Shown: positions 24,907 to 34,585, counted from the first letter of the stretch. The stretch is 59,597 nucleotides of DNA from Candidatus Magnetocorallium paracelense (GCA_029001845.1 JAREWP010000044.1:1-59597), one strand, 5' to 3'. The notes: generated by a model not told the origin, from the letters alone. A program made the numbers and translations.

Positions 24907-25998
24907 TGGAGGATATCCTCAAATCAGACAAAATGTTTTGATGATCAAACAGAAATCAGTTGTCCCGAATCGGGAGAAAATTTTTTTGGACAAGACGCCC
25001 AATACACAGGCATAAAACCTTCCTATACAGACAATGGCGACGGCACGATTACTGACAACATTACAGACTTGATGTGGATTCAGGATGCAGGAGAAAAAAC
25101 AAACTATGATGACGCCATCGCTGGTGTGAGCTCTTTTAAGTTTGCCGGTTATGACGATTGGAGAGTACCGACAATAAAAGAGTTATACACTCTAATCGAT
25201 TTCAACGGACTCGATCCGGATACCGGTGCTGACGACAGCTCGCACCTGATTCCCTTTATTGATGACAATGCTTTTGTATTCAAATACGGTGACACCTCTG
25301 CAGGAGAGAGAATCATCGATTCGCAGTGGATTACAAGTAACATCTATGAATCTTTTGTTATGGGAGGTGAAGAGTGTTTCTTTGGTGTTAATTTCGCTGA
25401 TGGAAGAATAAAGTGTTATCCCACATCAAATAGAAGTTCAGAAGCTTATTTTATCAGATACGTAAGAGGCGCTTCATATGGTGAAAACATTTTTGTGGAT
25501 CATGACGATAGTACGATAACAGATGCTTCCACAGGATTGATGTGGCAGCAAAGCGACACTTCTGAAGGCATGGAATGGGATGTGGCATTACGTTATTGCG
25601 AAAATTCAGATTTAGCCGGTTACGATGACTGGCGTCTTCCAAATGCCAAAGAATTGCAATACATTGTGGATTATACCAGAAGTCCGGATACAACGGATTC
25701 AGCGGCAATCAACTCTCTTTTCGAAGTAAGTGAAATTGTCAATGAAGCCGAAGATAAGGATTATCCCTTTTACTGGACAAGTACTACTCACGAGAGCACA
25801 AGAGGCGGTATGAATGCCGCATACATCTCATTTGGAAGAGCTTTGGGATATTTTAACAATGAGTGGATGGATGTTCACGGCGCCGGCGCTCAAAGATCGG
25901 ATCCGAAATCGGGTGATTCAGACGATTACCCCTCATACAGAGGGCCCCAGGGAGATGTCAGCAGAGTCTTTAATTATGCCCGATGTGTACGAGGGTAA
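24907..25998 (+). CDS. DUF1566 / Lcl_C domain protein, 5'-truncated
   Basis: The reading frame is open from the codon after the kinase stop to 25998. It holds two tandem DUF1566 (Lcl C-terminal-type) repeats: KCFDDQTEISCP, GQDAQYTG, YTDNGDGTITDN and LMWIQDAG, then YDDWRVPTIKELYTLID; the second has STGLMWQQSD and YDDWRLPNAKELQYIVDYTRS. Family members are exported adhesin-like proteins with a signal peptide and a YxxVDTGQ-type lead just before KCFDDQT. Here that N-terminus is missing: the homology starts within about ten codons of the kinase stop. The only in-frame starts are internal (TTG 25069), so this is probably a decapitated gene. Confidence 0.8.
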   Translation, partial: WRISSNQTKCFDDQTEISCPESGENFFGQDAQYTGIKPSYTDNGDGTITDNITDLMWIQDAGEKTNYDDAIAGVSSFKFAGYDDWRVPTIKELYTLIDFNGLDPDTGADDSSHLIPFIDDNAFVFKYGDTSAGERIIDSQWITSNIYESFVMGGEECFFGVNFADGRIKCYPTSNRSSEAYFIRYVRGASYGENIFVDHDDSTITDASTGLMWQQSDTSEGMEWDVALRYCENSDLAGYDDWRLPNAKELQYIVDYTRSPDTTDSAAINSLFEVSEIVNEAEDKDYPFYWTSTTHESTRGGMNAAYISFGRALGYFNNEWMDVHGAGAQRSDPKSGDSDDYPSYRGPQGDVSRVFNYARCVRG

Positions 25999-26319
25999 GC
26001 CGTTATCATCAGGAAAACAGACGCTAAGAGGCTGATTTTTCATATTTTGCGGCGATTCTGAAGATCATGGATGTTTATTCTGATAATCAGCCAGAACAGA
26101 TCGAGTTAACCGGACATCACACCACCACTGTATCGGATTTTTTCCAGTGAAACATTGAAGGAAACACGTTTTTTACTGAACGCCGGATATTGGCAATCTT
26201 TGAAGAAGATATAGAGAATCAGAGGGTTTTCTTGATCGTGAAGTAGCCGATATTGTATAATTTTACTGTGGCGGTACGGAAATAATTTTTATGTCACTAT
26301 ATTGAAATTTTGCAGTTAG
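25999..26319. other. Intergenic stretch with degraded sequence
   Basis: No intact gene is visible in these 320 bp. One short frame reads ILKIMDVYSDNQPEQIELTG before a stop at about 26150, and another reads ENQRVFLIVK before a stop. They look like decayed coding sequence, but I cannot assign a family. The stretch joins two genes that both lack their 5' ends. Confidence 0.3.
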
Positions 26320-26907
26320 CCATTTGTCTCTTCAGATGGTGCAAAAATCGTTTTCGGTTCGCAGCGAAATGGAGATTTCGATATCTACACTATGGATATA
26401 GACGGTGGCAATATAAAGAGATTGACAAATGAAATCGGTTACGACAGAGGCCCGTGGTTTTCTCCTGACAGCACAAAGATCGCCTGGAGAGCCTGGTATC
26501 CAAAGAACGAGGAAGAGCAGGCAAAATGGCGCGACTGTATGGAAAAGGATTATATTGTCCCCTTTCCTCTCGATATATGGGTGATGAATTCCGACTGTTC
26601 AAACAAAGTGCGCTTAACCGATAACGGCGCTACAAATTGGGCGCCCTCGTGGCATCCTGACGGTAAACGCCTCATTTTTTCAAGCAACATGGATGACTGG
26701 CGTGAAGACCTGAAACAGTTCGGACACAATTTCGAGCTCTACCTGATTAACATTGACGGAACCGGCCTTGAACGAATTACTTTCAACAATGTATTCGACA
26801 GCTTTCCCATGTTCTCGCCGGATGGGAAAAAACCGGTTTTCGCTTCGAACCGAAATCCTGAAAAGCCCCGTGCAACGGACATTTTTATTTCCGACTGGGT
26901 GGAGTAA
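26320..26907 (+). CDS. TolB-like beta-propeller protein, 5'-truncated
   Basis: The frame opens after a TAG at 26317 and encodes 195 residues of WD40-like/PD40 TolB repeats: SSDGAKIVFGSQRNGDFDIY, PWFSPDSTKIAW, APSWHPDGKRLIFSSN, ELYLINIDGTGLERIT and MFSPDGKKPVFASNR. Complete proteins of this type start with a signal peptide and have more blades; here both are missing, so the 5' part is lost. The first ATG is at 26392. Its TAA overlaps the ATG of the peptidase gene, so it may still serve for translational coupling. Secreted PD40 propellers commonly precede exported peptidases. Confidence 0.75.
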   Translation, partial: PFVSSDGAKIVFGSQRNGDFDIYTMDIDGGNIKRLTNEIGYDRGPWFSPDSTKIAWRAWYPKNEEEQAKWRDCMEKDYIVPFPLDIWVMNSDCSNKVRLTDNGATNWAPSWHPDGKRLIFSSNMDDWREDLKQFGHNFELYLINIDGTGLERITFNNVFDSFPMFSPDGKKPVFASNRNPEKPRATDIFISDWVE

Positions 26908-29900
26908 TGGTAAAAAAACTATTTTCAATGATTATCATACTCCTTCTTCTCCTTATGTTCTTTCACAGCCCCGCCATACAGGCTGCGCAAACCGTCCGTC
27001 ATGACCTGACTGTCACCCTGGATCCGGAGTCAGGTTTTATCGAGGCCCTGGATACTCTCACCGTACAGGATGGTTTCCCTGAAATATTCACCTTTTATTT
27101 GCATAAAGGCATGAAACCCTCTGTAACAACGGCAGGGGGGAAGCTGACTCAGGTCCCTGCCCCTTTTGATTCTCGATTTACCGAAAAATTTCGGATAACA
27201 CTTCCTCAGGGAAGCAAATCCTTTACTCTTCATTACAGCGGAAAAATTCATCACCCCCTTGAAGGATACGGAAAGGAGTATGCCCGTGGCTTTCGAAATA
27301 CGCCCGGTACTATATCACGGCAAGGGGTTTACCTCTCCGGCGCCACATATTGGTATCCACATATAAATGCAAATCGGCTGACTTTTTCTCTTCGCGTGAA
27401 TCTTCCCCCTCACTGGAATGCCGTCAGCCAGGGTTCGCGTGTAGACTACAAGAAAACCCCCTCTCAAACCATGGTCATGTGGGTGGATCCGACACCGCAG
27501 GAAGAAATATTCCTCCTTGCGGCGTTATTTCATGAGTATGGGAAGAAAGCAGGCGAAATTGAAGCAATGGTTTTCCTGCGAGAAGAAGATGAAAAGCTCT
27601 CGTCAAAATACATTGATGCAACCCGCCAATATATCCGTATGTATGAAAATCTCATCGGGCCCTATCCATACAGCAAATTCGCCCTGGTGGAAAACTTTTG
27701 GGAAACCGGTTTCGGCATGCCTTCATTTACCCTCCTGGGACCCAAGGTTATCCGTTTCCCCTTTATTTTACACTCTTCATACCCCCATGAAATCCTGCAC
27801 AACTGGTGGGGGAACAGCGTTTATCCGGACTACTCTTCAGGAAATTGGTCTGAAGGTCTGACTGCCTATTTATCGGACCATCTCATAAAGGAACAGCGTG
27901 GAAAAGGCGCAGCTTACCGCCAGGCGGTTCTGCAAAAATATTTGGATTATGTGGGCTCGGAAAAGGAGTTTCCCCTGACGGCATTCACATCCCGTCACGG
28001 CTCCCTGTCGGAGGCTGTCGGTTATGGCAAAGCGATGATGTTTTTTCATATGCTGCGCCGTGACTTGTCTGATGAAGTTTTTAAAAAAGGGCTGCAGCAC
28101 TTTTACAAAGATCATAAGTTTCGCAATGCATCGTATAACGATATCAAAACCTGTTTTGAAAAGGTTTCGGGCCGCGATCTAAAAGACTTTTTCAGTCAGT
28201 GGGTCGAAAATCCCGGTGCGCCGCAACTTGCCGTGAGCAACGGAGAGGTTAAAAAAGGAGATAATGAATACGTCTTGAACTTTGAGCTTTCCCAAACGCA
28301 GGAAGGCCCTCCCTATAACTTGAATGTCCCTGTCGCCATCACCATGGAAGGTCGGGATAAAGCAACGATGCGCATGGTCAACTTGAGTAAAAGGCGTCAG
28401 ATTTTTTCTTTTCCATTGAAGCACAAACCCATACGTTTAGACATCGATCCTCGGTTCGACCTTTTTCGACGGCTTGACCATGAAGAGATTCCCCCGGCCC
28501 TATCCCTGGCTTTTGGAGCGAAAAAAGCCTTTATTGTACTCCCTTCAAAAGCGGGCACGAAAACTCTTGATGCATATCGCGCACTGGCTGAAATATGGGG
28601 AAAATCCGGGCCTGAATCCATAGAAATCGTTTTTGATTCGGATATTGAAAATCTTCCTGAAGACCTCGCGCCGGTTCTGTTCGGATGGGAAAATCGATTC
28701 CGTGGCGATATGGAAAAAGCCCTTAAAAACTATGACGTGCAAATCAGCAAAAATGGAGCTACCATTGAAAAGACGACTATTCCACGAAGCAACCACTCGA
28801 TCGTTCTTTCAGGCCGTCGTCCCGGGAATCAGGAAGCGGCGATAACATGGGTTGCAATTGACGATGCCTCGGCTGCAGGGGGACTGGGACGAAAACTGCC
28901 CCATTACCACAAATACAGCTTTCTTGGATTCAAAGGCAAAGAGCCGACGAATATCTCCAAAGGACGATGGCCTGTTTTAAAGTCCCCCCTCACCGTATAT
29001 TTACAGGAAAAGCCGGTTCCAATGGCCGAACCGGTTAAGCCGCCCCCCCCCCTTGCCGAGCCGGCCCCTCCTTTTTCCAAAAATAAAATGCTTGAGACGA
29101 TACGGTTTCTTGCCGACGAAAGCCTTGAAGGCAGAGGTTTCGGCAGTCACGGTTTGGACAAAGCGGCGCTCTATATAGCCGGGGAATTCAAAAAAGTCGG
29201 CCTCGAACCGGCCGGAGATGAAGCTGACAGTTTTTTTCAAGAATGGGAAGAAAGAGGCGGCCCTCAAGGCGAAAAGGTAAAGATGAAAAATGTTCTCGCT
29301 TATTTACCCGGTACAAATCCACAGATGAAAAATCAAAGCATTGTCATAGGCGCGCATTATGACCATCTTGGTCGTGGCTGGCCGGATGCGCGTCGCCATG
29401 AAAAAGGGAAAATCCATTACGGTGCAGATGACAATGCCAGCGGAGTCTCTGTACTTATCGAACTGGCCCGTGTTCTGAGAAATACGATAAAACCGGAACG
29501 TAATATTGTTTTCGCCGCATTTACAGGGGAGGAAGCCGGCAGAAGAGGGTCCCTTCATTTTGTAAAAGAAAATGAAAGATTTCCTTTAGAAGAATGTATG
29601 GCCATGCTTAATCTTGATACTGTCGGTCGACTTTACGACAAAAAGCTTCTGGTTATCGGCGGGAATTCAGCCCGTGAGTGGGTTCACATTTTCAGAGGCG
29701 CAGGATATGTTACAGGAGTTAATGTTGCAATTGTCAATGAGGAGCTCGATTCCAGCGACCAGGTGAGCTTTTTGGAAAGAGGCGTCCCTGCTGTCCAGCT
29801 TTTCAGTGGTCCGCACCTCGATTACCACCGGCCTGGCGACAGGATCGATAAAATCGATGCAAAGGGTCTTGTCAAAGTTGCTTCCCTAAGCAAAGAGGTC

Positions 29901-30251
29901 ATTGAATATCTTGCCTTGCGGAAGGAATTTCTGAACGGCAATTTGCAGCATGCTCAGGCCGCCCCTTCCTTTGCCAACAAAAAAACACGCAAGGTTTTGC
30001 TCGGCGCCGTTCCGGACTTCTCTTTTCAGGGAACGGGTTGCCGTCTTAGTGGTGTGGCGCCAGGCTCTCCCATTGAAAAAGCAGGACTGCAAGACGGGGA
30101 TGTTCTTACAGGATTAAACAGGCAGACAATTACCGGCCTGCAGGATCTTTCCAGGATGTTAAAGGCCCTCAAACCCGGTGTTATTGCAGAACTGACCTAT
30201 CTGCGGGGCGGAGAAAAGCATTCTGTGCAGGTGCTACTGACTGAAAGATAA
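26907..30251 (+). CDS. Exported M1-like + M28 + PDZ metallopeptidase fusion
   Basis: This 1,114-residue protein has a signal peptide (1-27). Residues 28-450 are an M1-type aminopeptidase unit, with HEILHNWWGN (His294, H-E-x2-H) and the third ligand Glu after 18 residues (NWSEGLTAYLS). The exopeptidase GxMEN motif is replaced by GFGMPSF, so substrate-end recognition differs from classical M1 enzymes. Residues 740-1020 are an M28-type peptidase, with the zinc-binding series GAHYDHLG, GADDNASG, FTGEEAG and DTVG. Residues about 1035-1110 are a PDZ domain (APGSPIEKAGLQDGDVLTGL). Periplasmic or secreted peptide degradation is likely. It overlaps the TolB-like gene by 1 bp. Confidence 0.92.
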   Translation: MVKKLFSMIIILLLLLMFFHSPAIQAAQTVRHDLTVTLDPESGFIEALDTLTVQDGFPEIFTFYLHKGMKPSVTTAGGKLTQVPAPFDSRFTEKFRITLPQGSKSFTLHYSGKIHHPLEGYGKEYARGFRNTPGTISRQGVYLSGATYWYPHINANRLTFSLRVNLPPHWNAVSQGSRVDYKKTPSQTMVMWVDPTPQEEIFLLAALFHEYGKKAGEIEAMVFLREEDEKLSSKYIDATRQYIRMYENLIGPYPYSKFALVENFWETGFGMPSFTLLGPKVIRFPFILHSSYPHEILHNWWGNSVYPDYSSGNWSEGLTAYLSDHLIKEQRGKGAAYRQAVLQKYLDYVGSEKEFPLTAFTSRHGSLSEAVGYGKAMMFFHMLRRDLSDEVFKKGLQHFYKDHKFRNASYNDIKTCFEKVSGRDLKDFFSQWVENPGAPQLAVSNGEVKKGDNEYVLNFELSQTQEGPPYNLNVPVAITMEGRDKATMRMVNLSKRRQIFSFPLKHKPIRLDIDPRFDLFRRLDHEEIPPALSLAFGAKKAFIVLPSKAGTKTLDAYRALAEIWGKSGPESIEIVFDSDIENLPEDLAPVLFGWENRFRGDMEKALKNYDVQISKNGATIEKTTIPRSNHSIVLSGRRPGNQEAAITWVAIDDASAAGGLGRKLPHYHKYSFLGFKGKEPTNISKGRWPVLKSPLTVYLQEKPVPMAEPVKPPPPLAEPAPPFSKNKMLETIRFLADESLEGRGFGSHGLDKAALYIAGEFKKVGLEPAGDEADSFFQEWEERGGPQGEKVKMKNVLAYLPGTNPQMKNQSIVIGAHYDHLGRGWPDARRHEKGKIHYGADDNASGVSVLIELARVLRNTIKPERNIVFAAFTGEEAGRRGSLHFVKENERFPLEECMAMLNLDTVGRLYDKKLLVIGGNSAREWVHIFRGAGYVTGVNVAIVNEELDSSDQVSFLERGVPAVQLFSGPHLDYHRPGDRIDKIDAKGLVKVASLSKEVIEYLALRKEFLNGNLQHAQAAPSFANKKTRKVLLGAVPDFSFQGTGCRLSGVAPGSPIEKAGLQDGDVLTGLNRQTITGLQDLSRMLKALKPGVIAELTYLRGGEKHSVQVLLTER

Positions 30252-30397
30252 AAAAACGGTCAGCGGTCAGCCTTCAGCTAAAAAAATTGATGTTATGCCA
30301 ATAATAAGCTTCACCTGTAAGGTGAAGCTGTTTTTAACCATAAAGTGTTGCTATTAAAGAGCTGACAGCTGATGGCTGACTGCTTAATGCTGTTTTT
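30250..30397. repeat. Palindromic repeat family C, copy 3
   Basis: The ends are ACGGTCAGCGGTCAGC and GCTGATGGCTGACTGCT. The core ATTGATGTTATGCC, AAGCTTCACCTGTAAGGTGAAGCT and AAGTGTTGC matches C1. It lies exactly between the convergent peptidase and SNF2 genes and is followed by T-rich runs on both strands. The AGCTTCACCT/AGGTGAAGCT hairpin at its centre is perfect. Confidence 0.8.
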
Positions 30398-33082
30398 TTA
30401 AAACACCGGCAACTTAAATTTTAATGTCACCTCTCCGGTCTCTTTATCTATGCTTACAGCCTTTTCCTCCTTTTCGGAAACAAGGGGTTTACCTGTACTC
30501 ATCTCCATCAACCCGCTCAGGAATTGTATCCCCCTTTCAAGAACCTCCTCCATCTTTTCATGGGACCTCTCCTGTGTTTCCATGGCTTCCTCACTTTTCC
30601 CGGATTCGATTAAAACGTTACTCTTCTCATCCGATGCCTCCTCTACTTCCTCTTCCAAAGAGATATCGATCTCCCTCTCCGCCAATGCTTTGGGGTTGAG
30701 GAAGTGGGGAGTGGATTCGGGAATGTCCTCTTGCATGCCTCTCTCTTTAACAGGCATTATCAGCTCATCGTTCAACATTTCCCTGAGATTATTAATAAAC
30801 TGATTCTTCTTCTCCTGTGTAAACTCCACCTGGTCCGTTGTTCCGTCAAAGACACCGTTAAAAAGCTCCTGCTTAAGGTTAAGTCCTGCAAAGACCTTCT
30901 CCTCTATGGAACGTCTGGCTATGAAATTCACTACATTAATACACTTGCTCTTCTGGCCGATTCTCATTACTCTGCCTGTTCGCTGATTTAGTTTAGCCGG
31001 ATTCCAGGGAAGCTCGAAGTTAACGACACAGTCCGCTACCTGAAGATTAAGTCCGACTCCGCCTGCATCGGTTGAAAGAAAGACCATACATTCCGGGTTT
31101 TCGTTGAACTCCTTAATCAGTACGTCACGTTTTGCAACCGGCACTTTTCCTGTAAATTCAACAAATGGTATCCCCATCTCGGAAAGCACCTTTCCGATGA
31201 GAAAAGTCATGGTTGTCCATTCGCTGAATATAACTGTCTTTCGTCTGTTTTCAATCACCAGGTCGGACAGGACGCCTTCAAGCTCTCTAAGTTTAGGCGA
31301 TATATTCGTTTTTTTGTCTATAAGATATGTAGAGTCGCAAACCATACGCATGGAAAGAAGAATCTCCTGTATCCTTCTTAAATCAAGAGGCGTGAGAAAT
31401 TTTTTGTTAAGCAAAGGAAGAAGTGATGCCAGGTATCCCTGATGGATTTCTGTCTGTTCTTTGCTTAACTCTATAAAATAATTATTTTTCACCTCTTCGG
31501 GCAGGTCTTTCAGTACTTCCTCTTTTTTTCTCCTTATGACGATCGATTTTAATTTGTTATGTACGATATCTAAATTTTTATACCCCGCAATTTTACTCCT
31601 TTTGTCTCGCCTGATAATAAAGTGTTCAGCTGCAAACTCCCACAGAGGGGTCATCATGTCGTTATCTACAAACTGCATAATGGAGTAAAGATCCTCGAGC
31701 TTATTTTCAAGCGGTGTGCCTGTAATTACAAGGGATTGTTTATGCGGGATCGTTATAATCGCCTGATGTGTCTTTGTTTCGAAGTTTTTTATACGTTGCG
31801 CTTCATCGAGTATAACCAAATCGGGTCTGAAACGATCGATAGCGAGCTTGTCTCTGAGAACCGCTTCATAATTAGTAACCTTGAAAAAATCTTTATTCAA
31901 TGCATAAATATCCTGCCGCTGCTTTTTCGTTCCTGCAATAACGGTAACGCTTTCGTCGGTAAACTTCTCTATCTCTCTTTTCCACTGCTCCTTTAATGAG
32001 GCCGGAGCGATGATCAGTGTTTTCGTAAAATTAAAGAGTTCTTTTTTCATCAATGCAAGAGTGATGGCCTGAAGCGTCTTTCCCAATCCCATTTCATCGG
32101 CGATAACAGCGGATTTCTTAAAAACAGAGAAATTCACGCCCTCTTTTTGATAGGGATAGAGTTCCGTTTTTATGTTATCAAAAACAGGACGATAGTTATT
32201 CCCTATACTCTCGATCTCTCTTTGAAAAAGCGCCTTGTCCAATTGTTTTAAAACATGGCTGTCAATTTTAACTGCTTTTTCGCCTTTTGTACCTTCTATC
32301 AGGTCGTATATATCAATTATATTTTCTCTGTTAAACAAACAATCTTCATTAAAAAAATTTTCTACGATTTTAACTTCTTCCGGTATTACCCTGTCATAAA
32401 AAAAAACGGGGTTTTCTACCGATGAATCCCAATATATATGGACAAAGGGAAACTTCTCCTTTTCGACTCTTTTCTTAAAATCACCGTCCGATTTCAAATG
32501 CGAAACCAGATGGATGAGGTGTTTGCATGTACCAAGCCTGTTGGAGTTGAAGTCAGGGCACGTACAGTGACCGTTTCCCTTTTCCGGTTCATGAAGAGTT
32601 ACAATATACTCCCTGCCCTTTGTGTTTATAACCATGTGTTCACCTTTGAAGGTCTCTCCGCGAATCACCTTAAACTCTTCGGTCTTTGAGCTCTTTTTTC
32701 TGCTTTCCAAAGCCTGTTCTCTTATTTCTGTATAGGTAAGAAATTCAGGCTCCATTGAAGGCTCGATATCTATGATTTCCTGTTCCTGAGGCTCGATTTT
32801 CAATAGTCGCTCTATAATGTCCAGGCACACGGCGACCGTGTGTTTACAACCGTCACTGTGGTAAGGACAGTTACAGGAATAGTGAATATCTCCATTGTCG
32901 AACGTCACCTCGACATCATAGTCGCCGTAATTGCCGTCCACAAGATAGAGAAAAGACTTCTTTTCATTGTCCGCTTCTCTGAGGTAATAGCTCCCGAGTC
33001 GAAAGATACTCCTACCCCGTTCGAAGATAATTTCCGAATCGGCAATATTTTCTCTAATATAATCCTTAGTGATAGATACCAT
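30398..33082 (-). CDS. SNF2-family helicase with two SWIM zinc fingers
   Basis: This 894-residue protein has an N-terminal SWIM-type zinc motif CNCPYHSDGCKH (about 70-81) and a second CTCPDFNSNRLGTCKH near 175. The ATPase region has Walker A ADEMGLGKTLQ, DEAQRIKN (DEAH-like), TGTPLENKL and a C-terminal helicase half with QRTGRVMRIGQKSK. The C-terminal 140 residues are acidic and low in complexity. Bacterial SNF2 proteins translocate on double-stranded DNA and often couple to RNA polymerase (RapA) or restriction and defence systems; the specific partner is unknown. The ATG at 33082 has an AGGAGGTG SD. Confidence 0.92.
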   Translation of the reverse strand: MVSITKDYIRENIADSEIIFERGRSIFRLGSYYLREADNEKKSFLYLVDGNYGDYDVEVTFDNGDIHYSCNCPYHSDGCKHTVAVCLDIIERLLKIEPQEQEIIDIEPSMEPEFLTYTEIREQALESRKKSSKTEEFKVIRGETFKGEHMVINTKGREYIVTLHEPEKGNGHCTCPDFNSNRLGTCKHLIHLVSHLKSDGDFKKRVEKEKFPFVHIYWDSSVENPVFFYDRVIPEEVKIVENFFNEDCLFNRENIIDIYDLIEGTKGEKAVKIDSHVLKQLDKALFQREIESIGNNYRPVFDNIKTELYPYQKEGVNFSVFKKSAVIADEMGLGKTLQAITLALMKKELFNFTKTLIIAPASLKEQWKREIEKFTDESVTVIAGTKKQRQDIYALNKDFFKVTNYEAVLRDKLAIDRFRPDLVILDEAQRIKNFETKTHQAIITIPHKQSLVITGTPLENKLEDLYSIMQFVDNDMMTPLWEFAAEHFIIRRDKRSKIAGYKNLDIVHNKLKSIVIRRKKEEVLKDLPEEVKNNYFIELSKEQTEIHQGYLASLLPLLNKKFLTPLDLRRIQEILLSMRMVCDSTYLIDKKTNISPKLRELEGVLSDLVIENRRKTVIFSEWTTMTFLIGKVLSEMGIPFVEFTGKVPVAKRDVLIKEFNENPECMVFLSTDAGGVGLNLQVADCVVNFELPWNPAKLNQRTGRVMRIGQKSKCINVVNFIARRSIEEKVFAGLNLKQELFNGVFDGTTDQVEFTQEKKNQFINNLREMLNDELIMPVKERGMQEDIPESTPHFLNPKALAEREIDISLEEEVEEASDEKSNVLIESGKSEEAMETQERSHEKMEEVLERGIQFLSGLMEMSTGKPLVSEKEEKAVSIDKETGEVTLKFKLPVF

Positions 33083-33219
33083 TCACACCTCCTGAGAGAC
33101 ACCTTTTTTTACCACATATTATACCTCTTACAGGATTAGAAAATCTCTGCTTCAATAAACTTGATATGGCAGGGGTCTAAAATATGCTATAATTTTAAGA
33201 CATGAGAAATTTGTCTTTT

Positions 33220-33350
33220 ACTCCCTCTCCCCCTTTGAAGGGTGAGAGGGTTGGGGTGAGGGGGTTCGGTGCAGTACTCAATACGGTAACGCTTCTCCGC
33301 CTTCACCCCTCACCTTGTATCCTCTCCCCTCAAGGGGAGAGGAAGGTAAA
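33220..33350. repeat. Palindromic repeat family B, copy 2
   Basis: A G-rich arm (gagagggttggggtgaggggg) and a C-rich arm (ttcacccctcacc, ctctcccctc) as in B1, ending in caaggggagagg. It stands in the divergent region between the SNF2 gene (minus) and the DUF362 gene (plus). It differs from B1 by a few substitutions; the hairpin following B1 and B3 is absent. Confidence 0.8.
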
Positions 33351-33373
33351 ACATCCGTTAAGGAGGTAAAACA

Positions 33374-34441
33374 ATGGCTTCTAAAGTCTATTTTTCAACA
33401 TTAAAATGCGACAATGACGTCTCTCCCCTTAGTAAGATTAAGAAACTGGCAGAGAGATGCGGAATTAGAAACATTTTTACGAAAAAGGAGTTAATCGCCG
33501 TTAAAGTGCATTTCGGAGAACTTGGGAACACCGCTTTTTTGAGACCTGTATATCTCAGACCGGTGCTTGAAATCTTACGTGAAATGGAAACGAATCCCTA
33601 TCTTACGGACACGAATACACTATATCTTGGTATGAGAACAAACAGTGTCGATCATCTTCACAATGCCGCACTCAACGGGTTTAACTACTCCACCCTGCAA
33701 GCGCCGATAATCATAGCAGACGGACTGAGAGGTGAAAGTAATATATCTGTAGAAGTTAATCTCAAGCTACTGAAATCGGTAAACCTCGCCGCAGATATTG
33801 TGAATGCCGACGGTATGGTCGTGGTGTCTCATTTTAAAGGTCACGAAGTATCCGGTTTTGGCGGCGCCATAAAGAATGTTTCCATGGGGTGCGCAAGCCG
33901 TCAGGGTAAGATGGAGATGCATTCAGCGACAAGACCGACGATAAAAGAGGATAACTGTACCGGATGCGCTACCTGCGCTGAGCACTGTTTTTCCGAAGCC
34001 ATAGAGGTTTCCGAAAAGGCTTTTATAACCGACAAATGTGTGGGATGCGCAAAATGCATTGCCCTGTGTCCGGAAGGCGCCGTTAAAGTCAACTGGGATG
34101 AAACAACGGACAATGTGCAGAGAAAGATGGTAGAATACGCCTATGGTCTCGTAAAAACACTAAACTCAAAAATAATTTACATAAATATTATTACATCCGT
34201 CAGCCCTGCCTGCGATTGCCATCCCGGAAATGACGGACCCATTACCAATGACATCGGCTTCCTGTCGTCTACTGACCCTATAGCCATTGACAAAGCCTCT
34301 TTTGACCTGATAAAAAAGTCTCTTAAAGACGATGGGGATCCTTTTAAAAGAATATACGATTATCTTGACTCGAATATTCAGTTCAGGCACGCCGAGGAGA
34401 TCGGTTTCGGCTCTGCTGAATATGAGCTGTTGGAGATTTAG
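33374..34441 (+). CDS. DUF362 protein with two 4Fe-4S clusters
   Basis: This 355-residue protein has a DUF362 domain (about 1-190: VAVKVHFGELGNTAFLRP; VVVSHFKGHEVSGFGGAIKN). It is followed by a bacterial ferredoxin domain with CTGCATCAEHC and CVGCAKCIALCP, each a C-x2-C-x2-C-x3-C motif for one 4Fe-4S cluster. The C-terminal part has SPACDCHPGND. DUF362 proteins are oxygen-sensitive iron-sulfur proteins of anaerobes; their reactions are unknown and a redox or metabolite-handling role is likely. The SD AAGGAGG is 6-8 bp before the ATG. No partner is evident in the neighbourhood. Confidence 0.9.
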   Translation: MASKVYFSTLKCDNDVSPLSKIKKLAERCGIRNIFTKKELIAVKVHFGELGNTAFLRPVYLRPVLEILREMETNPYLTDTNTLYLGMRTNSVDHLHNAALNGFNYSTLQAPIIIADGLRGESNISVEVNLKLLKSVNLAADIVNADGMVVVSHFKGHEVSGFGGAIKNVSMGCASRQGKMEMHSATRPTIKEDNCTGCATCAEHCFSEAIEVSEKAFITDKCVGCAKCIALCPEGAVKVNWDETTDNVQRKMVEYAYGLVKTLNSKIIYINIITSVSPACDCHPGNDGPITNDIGFLSSTDPIAIDKASFDLIKKSLKDDGDPFKRIYDYLDSNIQFRHAEEIGFGSAEYELLEI

Positions 34442-34451
34442 AGTGTAAAAT

Positions 34452-34585
34452 CACTGTCATTAACTTAAGGAGCAAAGCACCATCCGCCTTCAGCGGCTAA
34501 ACTCAAAGGCTCCGCTTCGCTGCGCCTTCTCAAACATGACCCGCTTCCGTCGGAAGGTGCTTTACCCCTTAAGTTAATGGTATTG
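34452..34585 (-). mobile_element. MITE-like element family A, copy 3
   Basis: A 134-bp copy in inverted orientation. It is flanked by a perfect 10-bp duplication AGTGTAAAAT at 34442-34451 and 34586-34595. The right duplication contains the AT of the start codon of the next gene (ATG 34594), so the insertion target was directly at the start of the DUF1460 gene and the upstream region of that gene is now the element. Confidence 0.92.
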
